Source: Oscillospiraceae bacterium (GTDB lineage Bacteria; Bacillota; Clostridia; Oscillospirales; SIG530). Taken from it: 55,233 nucleotides of DNA. The stretch's first letter is position 1, and the number at the start of each line of letters is the position of its first letter. The notes under the pieces were generated by a model, which was not told where the DNA came from, searched no databases, and saw nothing but the letters and a program-made list of their open reading frames with translations. Below are positions 28,821 through 38,144 of this stretch, piece by piece. A program made the translations under genes and the position numbers. The DNA lies in NCBI GenBank assembly GCA_015067075.1, contig SVND01000008.1, positions 1 through 55,233 on the forward strand, in the 5' to 3' direction.

Positions 28821-29408
28821 ATGACGTTAAGCTTCTCTTTCTTTTTCAACAGCACCCTTTTAGGTGTCGGACTTGCTATGGACGCCGTTTCCGTATCGCT
28901 GGCAAACGGTCTTAACGAGCCAGCCATGAAAAAAAGAAAAATGTGCGGCATCGCAGGTGTTTTTGCGTTTTTTCAGGCACTTATGCCACTGATCGGATGG
29001 ATATGCGTTCATACCGTAGCTCAGCACTTCACAGCTTTTAAAAAGCTTATCCCATGGATCGCTCTTGCGCTTTTGGGCTTTATCGGCGGTAAGATGCTTT
29101 ACGAGGGCATAAAAACGCGAAATAGCTGTTCCATCGAAAAGCCAGGTGTCGGCTTTGCCGCTTTGCTTGTGCAGGGTGTTGCAACCTCCATCGACGCGCT
29201 CTCCGTTGGCTTTACTATCGCAGACTATACTCTCCCCTTTGCGCTTTTAGCCGCTCTCATCATCGCCGCCGTTACCTTCATTATGTGTACAGCCGCCATA
29301 GCGATAGGCAAAAAGGCAGGCACTTGCATGGCAGGCAGAGCAGGTATTTTAGGCGGAGCAATACTGATCTTTATCGGACTTGAAATTTTTATAACAAGCC
29401 TTATATGA
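28821..29408 (+). CDS. mntP: Manganese efflux pump MntP
   Basis: The 195-residue product has six predicted membrane spans and the MntP family pattern: LGVGLAMDAVSVSLANGL in the first span and GVATSIDALSVGFTIA in the fourth, each with the conserved Asp used for metal passage. It exports manganese (II) across the cytoplasmic membrane. The ATG follows GGAAGGTG. A leader with a terminator precedes it and its own terminator follows, so it is a single regulated gene. Confidence 0.92.
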   Translation: MTLSFSFFFNSTLLGVGLAMDAVSVSLANGLNEPAMKKRKMCGIAGVFAFFQALMPLIGWICVHTVAQHFTAFKKLIPWIALALLGFIGGKMLYEGIKTRNSCSIEKPGVGFAALLVQGVATSIDALSVGFTIADYTLPFALLAALIIAAVTFIMCTAAIAIGKKAGTCMAGRAGILGGAILIFIGLEIFITSLI

Positions 29409-29413
29409 CCCAT

Positions 29414-29440
29414 AAAAACGTAGTACTAACTACGTTTTTT
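29414..29440 (+). terminator. Intrinsic terminator of mntP
   Basis: An 11-bp stem (29414-29424 with 29429-29439) with a 4-nt loop, its 3' arm ending in Ts. Confidence 0.8.
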
Positions 29441-29513
29441 TACTTAATTCGCAGATAAACTACCACAAAATTTAGATTCACAACAACGATTTTACCGCAT
29501 TGTTCTCATCCGC

Positions 29514-29542
29514 TTGACAATCCTCATTGTTTGATATATATT
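29514..29542 (+). promoter_or_regulatory. Promoter of the dockerin/metallo-beta-lactamase gene
   Basis: TTGACA (29514-29519), 17-bp spacer, TATATT (29537-29542), about 30 bp before the start codon. Confidence 0.75.
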
Positions 29543-29573
29543 GAGATTACAATATATTTAGGAGGTTTTATAA

Positions 29574-32500
29574 ATGAAGCGAACTATTTCATTTATCTCA
29601 CTGGCACTGTCCCTATTAGTTGTACTTTCAATATTCGCCGTTGCAGTCACGGTATCACGTGGAATTACCGTAAATGCGGCGACATCCATTTATGATATGA
29701 ACGGCGACGGCTCACTCAACATCAACGATGTTTTGGTCACGCTTAAGGCTGTAAACGGAAAAGATGTTCAGCTTTCTCAAGACAGCGACCTTAACAGCGA
29801 CGGCGAATTCAACATTGTAGACGTTCTTGTTCTTCTCAAACGTATAACAGAAGCAATGAGCAACACACCCACATACACAAACTTGCTTAAAGTAAGCGAG
29901 GAGCATGCAAGTCTCGTTCAGGACGGTGCATGGGCAGGTGCTTGTGCAGGTGCTTCAGGCGGCGTCAACGCAAATATGGCAGCTTACCGCTCCGAATCCA
30001 TGCTTACTATCGATACAGCCTCTCCCCTTTACGGCGAAAAGGTCTTAAAGATAGTTTCTTCAGCATCAAGTGTAAATCCACAGTTTGTTTTGTTCCAAAA
30101 CTTCGCCGACCTCGGCATTGAACGCGGCAAAACTTACACTTTCTTTGCAAAGGTGCGCGGCGAAGGCTTCGATTCAACGGAGCTCGGTGCATTTACAGCG
30201 CTTGAAATGCAATACTGCGACGAAGATGTAAACGCAAAAACATCTTCGGTAAGAGACGATTTGACAAACAAGGCAGGAGATGCCCCCGCTTGGCGCGGAG
30301 CTACTCTTGACGGCGATAAATTCGGCTGGACTACAGTTAAAATAACCTTCACCGTACCTACCGATGATGCATCGCTTACCGTTAACAAAAGCGGCAACGA
30401 TTACGATTGCGAAACGCTGAGACTCGTTCTCCGCGGATACAAAGGCGAAGGCACTACGGTTTATTTCGATGCGCTCGGTCTTGTCGAAGGCTCTTACACT
30501 CACGACGAGCTTAACAGCACAGTAATCCCTGCGCTTTCCGACAGTTTTGCTACGCCAACACCTACTATTACTCCCGGAGACGATGATGAAATGTTTCCTT
30601 TTTTCAACGGAACAAACGAGCGAACGATTTCTCTCAGCTCTTCTTGCAAAGAATATACTTACAGCGATACATCTGCCGAGGATTTCGCCGCATATAAGTC
30701 GTTGCTTTTAGAAAAGGGTTACACCCTTGTAAGCGAAAACAGCATTAAAGACAACCTTTTTGCAGGATTTGAAAAGGACGGCAAGCTTCTTTATGCATAT
30801 TACACCAAATACGACAACTTAACGCGCATAATCGACGACCCCGTCTCCCCCGCATCAAAGCTCACAGCTGACAGCTATGAAAAAGTCACGGAAACTAAGA
30901 TTGCCGCGATCGCTCACGAGTATTCACCCGTAATGGTAAACCGCGGTATGTGCTTTGTCATTACCCTTGAGGATGGAAGATATATCGTTATCGACAGCGG
31001 TGGAAATGACGTAACAGATGAAGGCAGTGAATTATTCCATACACGTCTTCGCCGATACCTCAACGATTTCAACGAGCATCCGTCAGGCAAGATACATATT
31101 GCCGCATGGATAGCTACGCACGACCACTACGACCATACGGAAGCCATGGTCAACTACCTCTTAACTTACTACGAAGATACCACGGTTGAATACATTATCG
31201 CAAACACACCTTCCGGCGGACGTTTACTTCCCACGGCACTGGGAGACATATGCGAGCTGTATCCTTATACTCAGGTCATCGTTCCCCACAGCGGTCAGAA
31301 TTTTGAATTTTGCAACACAAAAGTTGAAATTCTTTATACTCAAGAAGACTTTTTCCCTGCATATACTCCGAACAGTTCTTCTCTTAACGACTGCTCAATG
31401 AATTTTAGACTTTATGCCAACGGTCAAACTATTCTCATCCCCGGTGATATTCAACAAACAGCCGCCGCCATTATAAGCGAAATGTACGGTGATTATCTTA
31501 AATCCGATATAGTTCATGTGGCGCACCACGGCAACTCTGAACATACGGCAACTAAAGAATATTACGGCTTTGTAGACCCCGAAACAGTTCTTTGGCCCTT
31601 TGCTCTGTGGTCATTTGAAAGTTGGCGCAATGGTGAGTCAAATGTATATCTGCTCTCGAAGCTCAACGTAAAAGAAGTTATTATTTCCGATATAACTACA
31701 AAGGTCTTTTCATTGCCGTATACACCGAGAAACAATGAGATTACCGAATATGTTGTAACAGCGGACGAATCTTATCCCTTTGAAACAGGCGATATGACCA
31801 TAATAGATCCTACATTGTTACATTATTGGTGTGAATCTGAGGTTCCGTCGGAAATTGAAAATTTACTTGTAACCGATGATGAAACAGCGACAAATATCGT
31901 CGATGCCGCTTGGCCTGGCGGTGTTTCTTCCGCTGCAGGCGGATTTGAAGCAAACATTGGAAAGTGGTCTTCCGGCGCCGCTCTTTCCTTTGATGAAACA
32001 GATCCTCTCAGCGGCAATAAATCCCTCAAAATAGTTTCTTCCTCCGAAAGTACTAATCCGCAGTTTGTATTATTCCAGAATTTTGCTGATTTCGGCATTG
32101 AACGCGGTAAAACATACACTTTCTTTGCAAAGGTACGCGGTGAAAACATTACTCAAAAGCAGCTTGATAACTTCCTCGCCATAAGCGTTGCTTACACCGA
32201 CGAATATTACAATGCTACCACTCCCGATGTTATCTGTTTGCAAACCGGTCATGCCGCTGATTGCCCCAATTGGCGCGGAGCAACTCTTATCGGTGATAAG
32301 TTCGACTGGACTACGGTTAAGATAACATTTACCGTTCCCACCGATGATACTGATTTAACCGCTTACGACAACGAAAGGGAATGCATTGCAGAAACATTCA
32401 AACTTGTTTTGTCGGGCTGTAGCGGTGAAGGCACGACAATTTACTTCGACGCTATCGGTCTTGTTGAAGGTGCATATTCTCACGAAACTTTAAATGAAAA

Positions 32501-33251
32501 AATCATCCCCGCTCTTTTCAGCGATATTGAAATTACACCTTCAGTAACTCCCATTCCGTTGCCTTCAACTCCTACTTTGCTCAAGATAAGCGAGGAGCAT
32601 GCAAGTCTCGTTCAGGACGGTGCGTGGGCAGGCGCTTGTGCAGGTGCTACAGACGGTGTCAACGCAAATATCGGAGCTTGGCGCTCTGAAGCTATACTTA
32701 CGATAGACACAGCATCTCCTCTTTACGGCGATAAGACCTTGAAAATAGTCGCTTCCGATGCAAGTGTAAATCCGCAGTTTGTTTTGTTTCAGAATTTCGC
32801 CGACCTCGGCATTGAACGCGGCAAAACTTACACCTTCTTTGCAAAGGTACGCGGCGAAGGCTTCGATTCAACGGAGCTCGGTGCATTTACAGCGCTTGAA
32901 ATGCAATACTGCGACGAAGATGTAAACGCAAAAACAGATTTAATAACAGATATTTTAACAAATAAAACTAGCGATGCTCCCACTCGGCGCGGAGCTACCC
33001 TTGACGGCGATAAATTCGGCTGGACTACAGTTAAAATAACCTTCACCGTACCTACCGATGATGCATCGCTTACCGTTAATAAAAACGGCAACGATTACGA
33101 TTGTGAAACGCTGAGACTCGTTCTCCGCGGATACAAAGGCGAAGGCACTACGGTTTATTTCGATGCGCTCGGTCTTGTCGAAGGCTCTTACACTCACAAC
33201 GAGCTTAACAGCACTATAATACCTCAATTTTTCGGAGAAGCCAACAAATAA
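29574..33251 (+). CDS. Secreted dockerin protein with metallo-beta-lactamase-fold domain and three binding modules
   Basis: The 1225-residue product has a signal peptide (to about residue 35) and an N-terminal dockerin with two good calcium loops (DMNGDGSLNIND, DLNSDGEFNIVD). A first CBM4/9-like module spans about 100-320. A central domain of about 340-750 has a ComEC-like metallo-beta-lactamase fold with HDHYDH at 516-521, the metal aspartate in IPGDI near 624 and HHGNS near 651. Two more modules lie at about 765-985 and 1000-1222. Modules one and three are almost identical at DNA level. The start follows AGGAGG. An MBL-fold hydrolase joined to a dockerin and glycan modules is unusual; the substrate is unknown. 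Confidence 0.75.
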   Translation: MKRTISFISLALSLLVVLSIFAVAVTVSRGITVNAATSIYDMNGDGSLNINDVLVTLKAVNGKDVQLSQDSDLNSDGEFNIVDVLVLLKRITEAMSNTPTYTNLLKVSEEHASLVQDGAWAGACAGASGGVNANMAAYRSESMLTIDTASPLYGEKVLKIVSSASSVNPQFVLFQNFADLGIERGKTYTFFAKVRGEGFDSTELGAFTALEMQYCDEDVNAKTSSVRDDLTNKAGDAPAWRGATLDGDKFGWTTVKITFTVPTDDASLTVNKSGNDYDCETLRLVLRGYKGEGTTVYFDALGLVEGSYTHDELNSTVIPALSDSFATPTPTITPGDDDEMFPFFNGTNERTISLSSSCKEYTYSDTSAEDFAAYKSLLLEKGYTLVSENSIKDNLFAGFEKDGKLLYAYYTKYDNLTRIIDDPVSPASKLTADSYEKVTETKIAAIAHEYSPVMVNRGMCFVITLEDGRYIVIDSGGNDVTDEGSELFHTRLRRYLNDFNEHPSGKIHIAAWIATHDHYDHTEAMVNYLLTYYEDTTVEYIIANTPSGGRLLPTALGDICELYPYTQVIVPHSGQNFEFCNTKVEILYTQEDFFPAYTPNSSSLNDCSMNFRLYANGQTILIPGDIQQTAAAIISEMYGDYLKSDIVHVAHHGNSEHTATKEYYGFVDPETVLWPFALWSFESWRNGESNVYLLSKLNVKEVIISDITTKVFSLPYTPRNNEITEYVVTADESYPFETGDMTIIDPTLLHYWCESEVPSEIENLLVTDDETATNIVDAAWPGGVSSAAGGFEANIGKWSSGAALSFDETDPLSGNKSLKIVSSSESTNPQFVLFQNFADFGIERGKTYTFFAKVRGENITQKQLDNFLAISVAYTDEYYNATTPDVICLQTGHAADCPNWRGATLIGDKFDWTTVKITFTVPTDDTDLTAYDNERECIAETFKLVLSGCSGEGTTIYFDAIGLVEGAYSHETLNEKIIPALFSDIEITPSVTPIPLPSTPTLLKISEEHASLVQDGAWAGACAGATDGVNANIGAWRSEAILTIDTASPLYGDKTLKIVASDASVNPQFVLFQNFADLGIERGKTYTFFAKVRGEGFDSTELGAFTALEMQYCDEDVNAKTDLITDILTNKTSDAPTRRGATLDGDKFGWTTVKITFTVPTDDASLTVNKNGNDYDCETLRLVLRGYKGEGTTVYFDALGLVEGSYTHNELNSTIIPQFFGEANK

Positions 33252-33264
33252 AGCTATATACGAC

Positions 33265-33300
33265 AAAAGAGTCAATATGTTTCATATTGACTCTTTTTTT
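33265..33300. terminator. Bidirectional intrinsic terminator
   Basis: A 15-bp stem (33265-33279 with 33283-33297) has T runs on both strands and lies between the convergent dockerin/MBL gene and the AraC-type pseudogene. Confidence 0.85.
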
Positions 33301-33317
33301 GCGATATAAAATATTTA

Positions 33318-34152
33318 TCAAATTATTCCTTTATTTTTCGCCTTAAATTCAGTAGGTGTCATGCCGTAAGTCTTTAAAAATACCTCCGAAAAATACGATG
33401 CAGATGAAAAACCGCAATCCAATGCTACTTTTTTGACTGTTGAATTCGGCATTAAAAGCATAGATGCCGCAAAATTTACACGCAAAGAATTCAAATACTC
33501 AACAAAAGTCAGATTCATTTTTTGCGAGAAATACGCACAAAAATATGAAGGTGACATATTCGCAACAGCTGCGATATCCTTTAGAGTTATCTTATTTCTG
33601 AAATTTTTGTGTAGAAAAGAAAGTATATCTTGTAAAACAGGGTCGTTATGAGTTGCATTTGCTTTTTTTGCATCTCTTAAAAATAAAAGCAGTATACGCT
33701 CAAAAGCATTTTTGATAATTGAATCATCCGTTCCTTCTTCATATCTTTTATGCTCATCAAGAAAGAAAGTCATTTCGTAATTAAACTGTTCATATTGCTT
33801 GTTACTAAGCTCTATACGTGAAAATCCACCTGCTTCCAAAAGCTTTTCAATCATATTCGGAGGTACTGCGTCCGGGAGAAAAATCATATGAAACATTTTT
33901 AAATTATCTCTTTTGATCCTTATCCCGTGAAAGGACAGCGGTGAAATAAGATGGATCGACGGCGCTTGTTCAGTATATGTTTTGCCATCCTACCATATGT
34001 TCATAAACACCTTCCGCCAAAAGCTCCATTTCATAAAAATCATGACAGTGAGGCGGAAAAGAAAGCTCCCCTAACTCACGGGCGGCTATTCGATAATTCA
34101 AGCCTTTTGTGTTTTTGATGGACTTATATGAATCATAAATAATATCCTGCAC
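33318..34152 (-). pseudogene. AraC-family transcriptional regulator, frameshifted
   Basis: The N-terminal part (34152 to about 33990) encodes a cupin-type sensor start ending in VYEHMV. The frame then breaks near 33986-33994 and resumes one base off as DGKTYTEQAPSIHLISPLSFHG and on to a complete C-terminal AraC domain with two helix-turn-helix units (ITLKDIAAVANMSPSYFCAYF and KVALDCGFSSASYFSEVF). Removing one base would restore a protein of about 277 residues. It could be a true frameshift mutation or a sequencing error. It lies between a dockerin protein and a GH116 enzyme and would most likely have regulated glycan genes. Confidence 0.8.
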
Positions 34153-34257
34153 AGTATCACCTCTTTAATTTTAATTGTATCATAAAATAGTTAAAATTAC
34201 AAGCTTTAAAGCGCGCATATTGCAATATTATATAAGAAATTTACGGATATTATATAA

Positions 34258-34291
34258 AATCAAGGGAGCATTATGCTCCCTTGATTTTTTA
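34258..34291 (-). terminator. Terminator of the GH116 gene
   Basis: A 12-bp stem around a 4-nt loop (34258-34285) overlaps the region of the GH116 stop codon, with T-rich sequence on both sides. It may work in both directions. Confidence 0.7.
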
Positions 34292-36952
34292 GTATTCAAC
34301 TTTTATCTTTACATTATCGCCGTCTTTAGCGATTGCAAAGGGCACTTTTACCGTTGCGTATCCGTTTTCCACATCGTAAACGGCTGACTCCTTCGCTTTC
34401 TCGCCGTTTACATAAACAGCCACATTTCTCGGTGCTTTGCCTGCTTCAAAACGAAGCTTTATACTTTCAAAGCAAAGCGGCGAAGTGCATTCCGTTACGG
34501 TAAAGCACGATGTAAAGCCGCTTGCCGTCTTTTCATGATCCACCCTTGCCTTAAAAGTGTTGCCAAACACAGGTATCGCCTCAAGCTTGTTACCCATTTG
34601 CGACGGCAAATTCGGCGCTATCATAAGCTCTTTTTCGGGAATATCGATCCATACACCTGCCAAAGCAAGCATACAGAACCACCCCGCCGTATTGGTCATA
34701 TACCATCTGCCGCCGACTGTTTCATTGTTTTCGCCTGCAATACCAAGTCCGCAGTCCCATCTTGCATTATTTTTAAGCAGTACACGCCAGAATTTATAGA
34801 ACTGCTCCATACCTTCATCCTTGCAGTTTTCATAAATTGAAAGGGCAACGTAGTAGGTTGTTGCATAGTGAGGCCAGCTTTCGCCGTAGCTTTCAGGCTT
34901 TCCATCCTTTGCGGGCATAAATTCAATGGGAGCCGCACCGCTTACCTTCGCATGGTTATTTTCCGTTATGACTTTAAGTGCGCTCTCCATTTTATCCTTC
35001 GGAAGCAGATATCCAAGTCCCATCATGGAGGCATACCACTGACCTGCAAGCTGGCTTATATGTATGGTATCGGAGCTTTCACCGTGGGCACGCGGACCGT
35101 TGTCCCAATCGTGATGTGCTTTATGCGACCAGCACTTGAAGTATTCGCCTGTCCAGTTTTCACGAATAAGCGTTTCAGCCGATGTCTTTCTGCGCTGTAA
35201 AAGCTCGTCAGCATATGCCGCATCACCTTTTCTGCGGGCAACTCTTTCCAAAGCCGCAAGCGAAGCCATGTACATAGTTGCTATAAACGGCGTTACGCCG
35301 TAATACGGGAAGCCGAAGTTATCATATGTGGAGGAACCTGCCCCCCAAAGCTCGGGAACACAGTCGCCGTCAAAGTCTATTCTTCGCAAAAAGCCTTCCG
35401 CGAGCTTCATAGACTGATAAAGCTCGTCGCCTATCTCGCCTTCGCCGTTCCAGCACATATATGCGTACTGCTGAAGGATATAGCCTGAAATAAGATCGGG
35501 CCAATGGCCTGCAACCCATATTATATTAGGCACAATAGCGTAACTGCTGAGATCGTCATGACCGATATCGTGAGGAATTGCACCGACTTGATTTATAAGG
35601 TAATCCTCAGGTGCCGTTCCGTTTGCAAAGTTCCAATGTCTGCCGTATTCATTATCAGCGCCAGGCAAAACCTGCTTTTCACGGAAAAGATCAAGCTCCG
35701 CGCGGCCCAATCCGCCGAAAAACATAAGATACGGTGCCTGCGACGAATTGCGCTGGTCGATAGTACCCATCATCGCGCCCATATTCGTTACGGCTTCGGA
35801 AATAGAAAATTCTCCTTTTTTCGTGTACCAGCTGCTTGTGTACATTGGGAAAAGGTCATCGCACATTTTGTATTTAAACCATTCAGGCAGACTGCTGTCC
35901 CAAATCATATTTTGCCACTTTTTCGTTGCGGCAAAGAGTCTGTCACGCTGTGAAAGCACATACTGATTTACCTGCCATGAATCGGAAAAGAAATTGCAAT
36001 AGTTATGACCGTAATCCTTGTCAGGATTTCTCTCCTCAACAAGATGTGGAAAATACCATGAAACGCAATAAGGTATATTTATCTGCTCACCTGCTTCAAG
36101 CTCGCCCGATACGGCGATAATTGCATCTGCTCCTTGATGCCACGGCTCGCTGTCGCCGACATGGAGAGGTGAATTCGTTGCATATTGCCACCAAAGATGT
36201 CCTGCATCCTTCCATGTGCGGAATTCCGTTTTCGTATTTTCGGGAGCATCAACGCAAAGAGAAAAGTTACCGATAGCACGCTTATCCTTGCCCTGCTCGC
36301 GAGTTGTATAGAAATATGCCCCGTGATAATCGCCATCATCTCTGAATTTTGCTTCGTTACCGCGGTTATCGGTTATGCCCCATCCTCTTTCATTGTAATA
36401 GCCCGTTGTTCCAATCAAGTTCTGCCAGCTGAACAAAAGTCTGTAGCTTCGCTTTTCAGCAGAATTATTTTTAAGGCTAAAACTGAAAACAGCAGCAGGA
36501 AGAGAGCTGTCCTTATACGCTTCGGATGTATCGCCGATAACAAGTGAAGAAAAAGCCGTAAGATCAACGTCGATATCGCCTATTCCGCGATATTTATATT
36601 CAGCAACGGGCAGCTTTGCATCAAAGCTGATATTTGAAATGTCAACGCCCTTCGTGCCTTCGGGAGCATCACATTTCAGTATTCGTGCGCCGTCCTTGTC
36701 ATTCCATATAGCCCAGAAAATATTCGGCACACCGCCCTTAACGATCTTTGCAGGCGTTGCCGCATAGCCGTCACATATGGGGGCTTCAATATTATTATTG
36801 GTAGTTACATTCGTAACGCAAGCATCGGGCGTAAGATCAATTTTACCTGCGCCGATACCGCCAAGCGGCACTCCGCAACGGTAAAGCTTACCTTCACCTA
36901 TATCAAAAACAGTCGTCAACGCTTGGACGTAATTTACTTTTTGCTCTGCCAT
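34289..36952 (-). CDS. GH116 family glycosidase (bile-acid beta-glucosidase/GBA2-like)
   Basis: The 887-residue product has the two-part GH116 layout: an N-terminal beta-sandwich domain beginning with CGVPLGGIGAGKIDL, and a C-terminal all-helical barrel (DUF608 type) with DFDGDCVPELWGAGSSTYDNFGF. The aspartate of TYDNF corresponds to the acid/base position of the family. Known members cleave beta-glucosides, beta-xylosides or glucosylceramide. No signal peptide is present, so it is probably cytoplasmic and acts on imported oligosaccharides. It ends beside the broken AraC regulator. Confidence 0.85.
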   Translation of the reverse strand: MAEQKVNYVQALTTVFDIGEGKLYRCGVPLGGIGAGKIDLTPDACVTNVTTNNNIEAPICDGYAATPAKIVKGGVPNIFWAIWNDKDGARILKCDAPEGTKGVDISNISFDAKLPVAEYKYRGIGDIDVDLTAFSSLVIGDTSEAYKDSSLPAAVFSFSLKNNSAEKRSYRLLFSWQNLIGTTGYYNERGWGITDNRGNEAKFRDDGDYHGAYFYTTREQGKDKRAIGNFSLCVDAPENTKTEFRTWKDAGHLWWQYATNSPLHVGDSEPWHQGADAIIAVSGELEAGEQINIPYCVSWYFPHLVEERNPDKDYGHNYCNFFSDSWQVNQYVLSQRDRLFAATKKWQNMIWDSSLPEWFKYKMCDDLFPMYTSSWYTKKGEFSISEAVTNMGAMMGTIDQRNSSQAPYLMFFGGLGRAELDLFREKQVLPGADNEYGRHWNFANGTAPEDYLINQVGAIPHDIGHDDLSSYAIVPNIIWVAGHWPDLISGYILQQYAYMCWNGEGEIGDELYQSMKLAEGFLRRIDFDGDCVPELWGAGSSTYDNFGFPYYGVTPFIATMYMASLAALERVARRKGDAAYADELLQRRKTSAETLIRENWTGEYFKCWSHKAHHDWDNGPRAHGESSDTIHISQLAGQWYASMMGLGYLLPKDKMESALKVITENNHAKVSGAAPIEFMPAKDGKPESYGESWPHYATTYYVALSIYENCKDEGMEQFYKFWRVLLKNNARWDCGLGIAGENNETVGGRWYMTNTAGWFCMLALAGVWIDIPEKELMIAPNLPSQMGNKLEAIPVFGNTFKARVDHEKTASGFTSCFTVTECTSPLCFESIKLRFEAGKAPRNVAVYVNGEKAKESAVYDVENGYATVKVPFAIAKDGDNVKIKVEY

Positions 36953-37112
36953 AAATTTACCTCACTTCGCTTTTTTCTTAATTATACAACACACCTGTAG
37001 CCTCTGCAAGCCATTTTTTGTTGCAATGCGGACATATTTTGTCTTTTTATTTTTTTACGCTTCACGCCAAACAATTTAAAATAAATTTTTTTAATTTTTT
37101 TCAAAAAAACAC

Positions 37113-37140
37113 TTGACTTTTTTAAAATTTGTGGTATTAT
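37113..37140 (+). promoter_or_regulatory. Promoter of the tRNA-Gly transcript
   Basis: TTGACT (37113-37118), 16-bp spacer and TATTAT (37135-37140), about 33 bp before the tRNA. The rest of the gap from 36953 is AT-rich and holds nothing else recognisable. Confidence 0.6.
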
Positions 37141-37173
37141 ATTATAGCACGATGGATCGTGCCTAATGCTTGT

Positions 37174-37249
37174 GCGGATTTAGCTCACTTGGTAGAGCGC
37201 CACCTTGCCAAGGTGGAGGTAGCGAGTTCGAGCCTCGTAATCCGCTCCA
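37174..37249 (+). tRNA. tRNA-Gly (anticodon GCC)
   Basis: The acceptor arm GCGGATT pairs with AATCCGC. The D arm TAGCTCACTTGGTAGAGC, the anticodon loop TTGCCAA (anticodon GCC) closed by CACC/GGTG, and the T arm with GTTCGAG all fold normally. The discriminator is T as expected for glycine, and the CCA end is encoded. Length is 76 nt. Confidence 0.97.
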
Positions 37250-37337
37250 TTTTTTTCAAAAGCCCTTTGGGCTATATTTCGAAGGAGAAAGGCGGCGTTT
37301 CAGCTGTATTTCTCTTTTTTATTTTTTAAGGAGCACT

Positions 37338-38126
37338 ATGGAACTTTTCCACGATTTCAATTTGGAATCACCTGAAAAAGCTGTAAAACGGCTCAAAAGG
37401 CAGGCTGCACGTCTTATAGAAGAGCGCGACAGTCTTCTTTACCATTCCGCAAAAACGCTGGAAGCTGAATACATGTCAAAAATCGGCTATTTACAATATG
37501 AGCTTTTCGCTTTGCAGGGTCACGCAATGAAAACCAAGCGTAAAATAGAGTTTATCAACGCATTGAAACGCAACAACAAGCCCGTTGACGTTGATAAGAT
37601 AGACCGCTTTTTGGACCGCGAATATCGCCCCTTCCATCAGCGTATGTCCTCCATGGCGTACGAGGTCGTTCAGGCGCGCACCATGCTCTCATCTCCCTAT
37701 CTCAACCCTTCGGACGTTGAGTTTTTGCGCACCTCGTATATTTCCCTTGTGGAGGTCTTACATCCCGATCTCAACCCGTCCGCTCCAAGCGAGCACGACG
37801 TTCTTTGGGAGCGCGCCGCCGATGCATACGATGCTTGCGACCTTGATATGATGCGCACCGTTACGGAGTTATACGGCGATAGTGAAAAAGAAGAGCTTCC
37901 CACCGACCCCGTTCAGCTTGAGCAAGAGCGCAAGCGCTTGCTTGGCATAGTCCGCAACCTTTTCAACGAAATAGAAAAAATACGAGGCGATTTTCCTTTC
38001 AGTATCGCCGAAGCTCTTTTTGATACCTCTTACATTTCCGAGCAAAGAAAGGATATTTCCGATCAAATTGCCGAAACGCAGGCGCTTTGCGACAAGCTCT
38101 CCGACGAGCTTAAAAGTACTTTATAG
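37338..38126 (+). CDS. Coiled-coil protein with J-domain-like segment
   Basis: A 262-residue cytoplasmic protein. The N-terminal 90 residues and the region from about 190 onward are rich in charged heptads typical of coiled coils. In between, around residues 130-175, is a stretch reading YISLVEVLHPDLNP followed by an amphipathic helix, which resembles helices II and III of a J domain around the His-Pro-Asp tripeptide. It could recruit a DnaK chaperone, though helix I is not clear. The ATG at 37338 follows AAGGAGC; a longer frame would run through the tRNA and is rejected. No named family recognised. Confidence 0.6.
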   Translation: MELFHDFNLESPEKAVKRLKRQAARLIEERDSLLYHSAKTLEAEYMSKIGYLQYELFALQGHAMKTKRKIEFINALKRNNKPVDVDKIDRFLDREYRPFHQRMSSMAYEVVQARTMLSSPYLNPSDVEFLRTSYISLVEVLHPDLNPSAPSEHDVLWERAADAYDACDLDMMRTVTELYGDSEKEELPTDPVQLEQERKRLLGIVRNLFNEIEKIRGDFPFSIAEALFDTSYISEQRKDISDQIAETQALCDKLSDELKSTL

Positions 38127-38144
38127 TTTGGGGGATAAACAGAC

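Noticed and set aside
37170-37337. Upstream extension of the coiled-coil gene through the tRNA
   Set aside because: The extension translates the tRNA-Gly itself and has no ribosome site; the ATG at 37338 has AAGGAGC.
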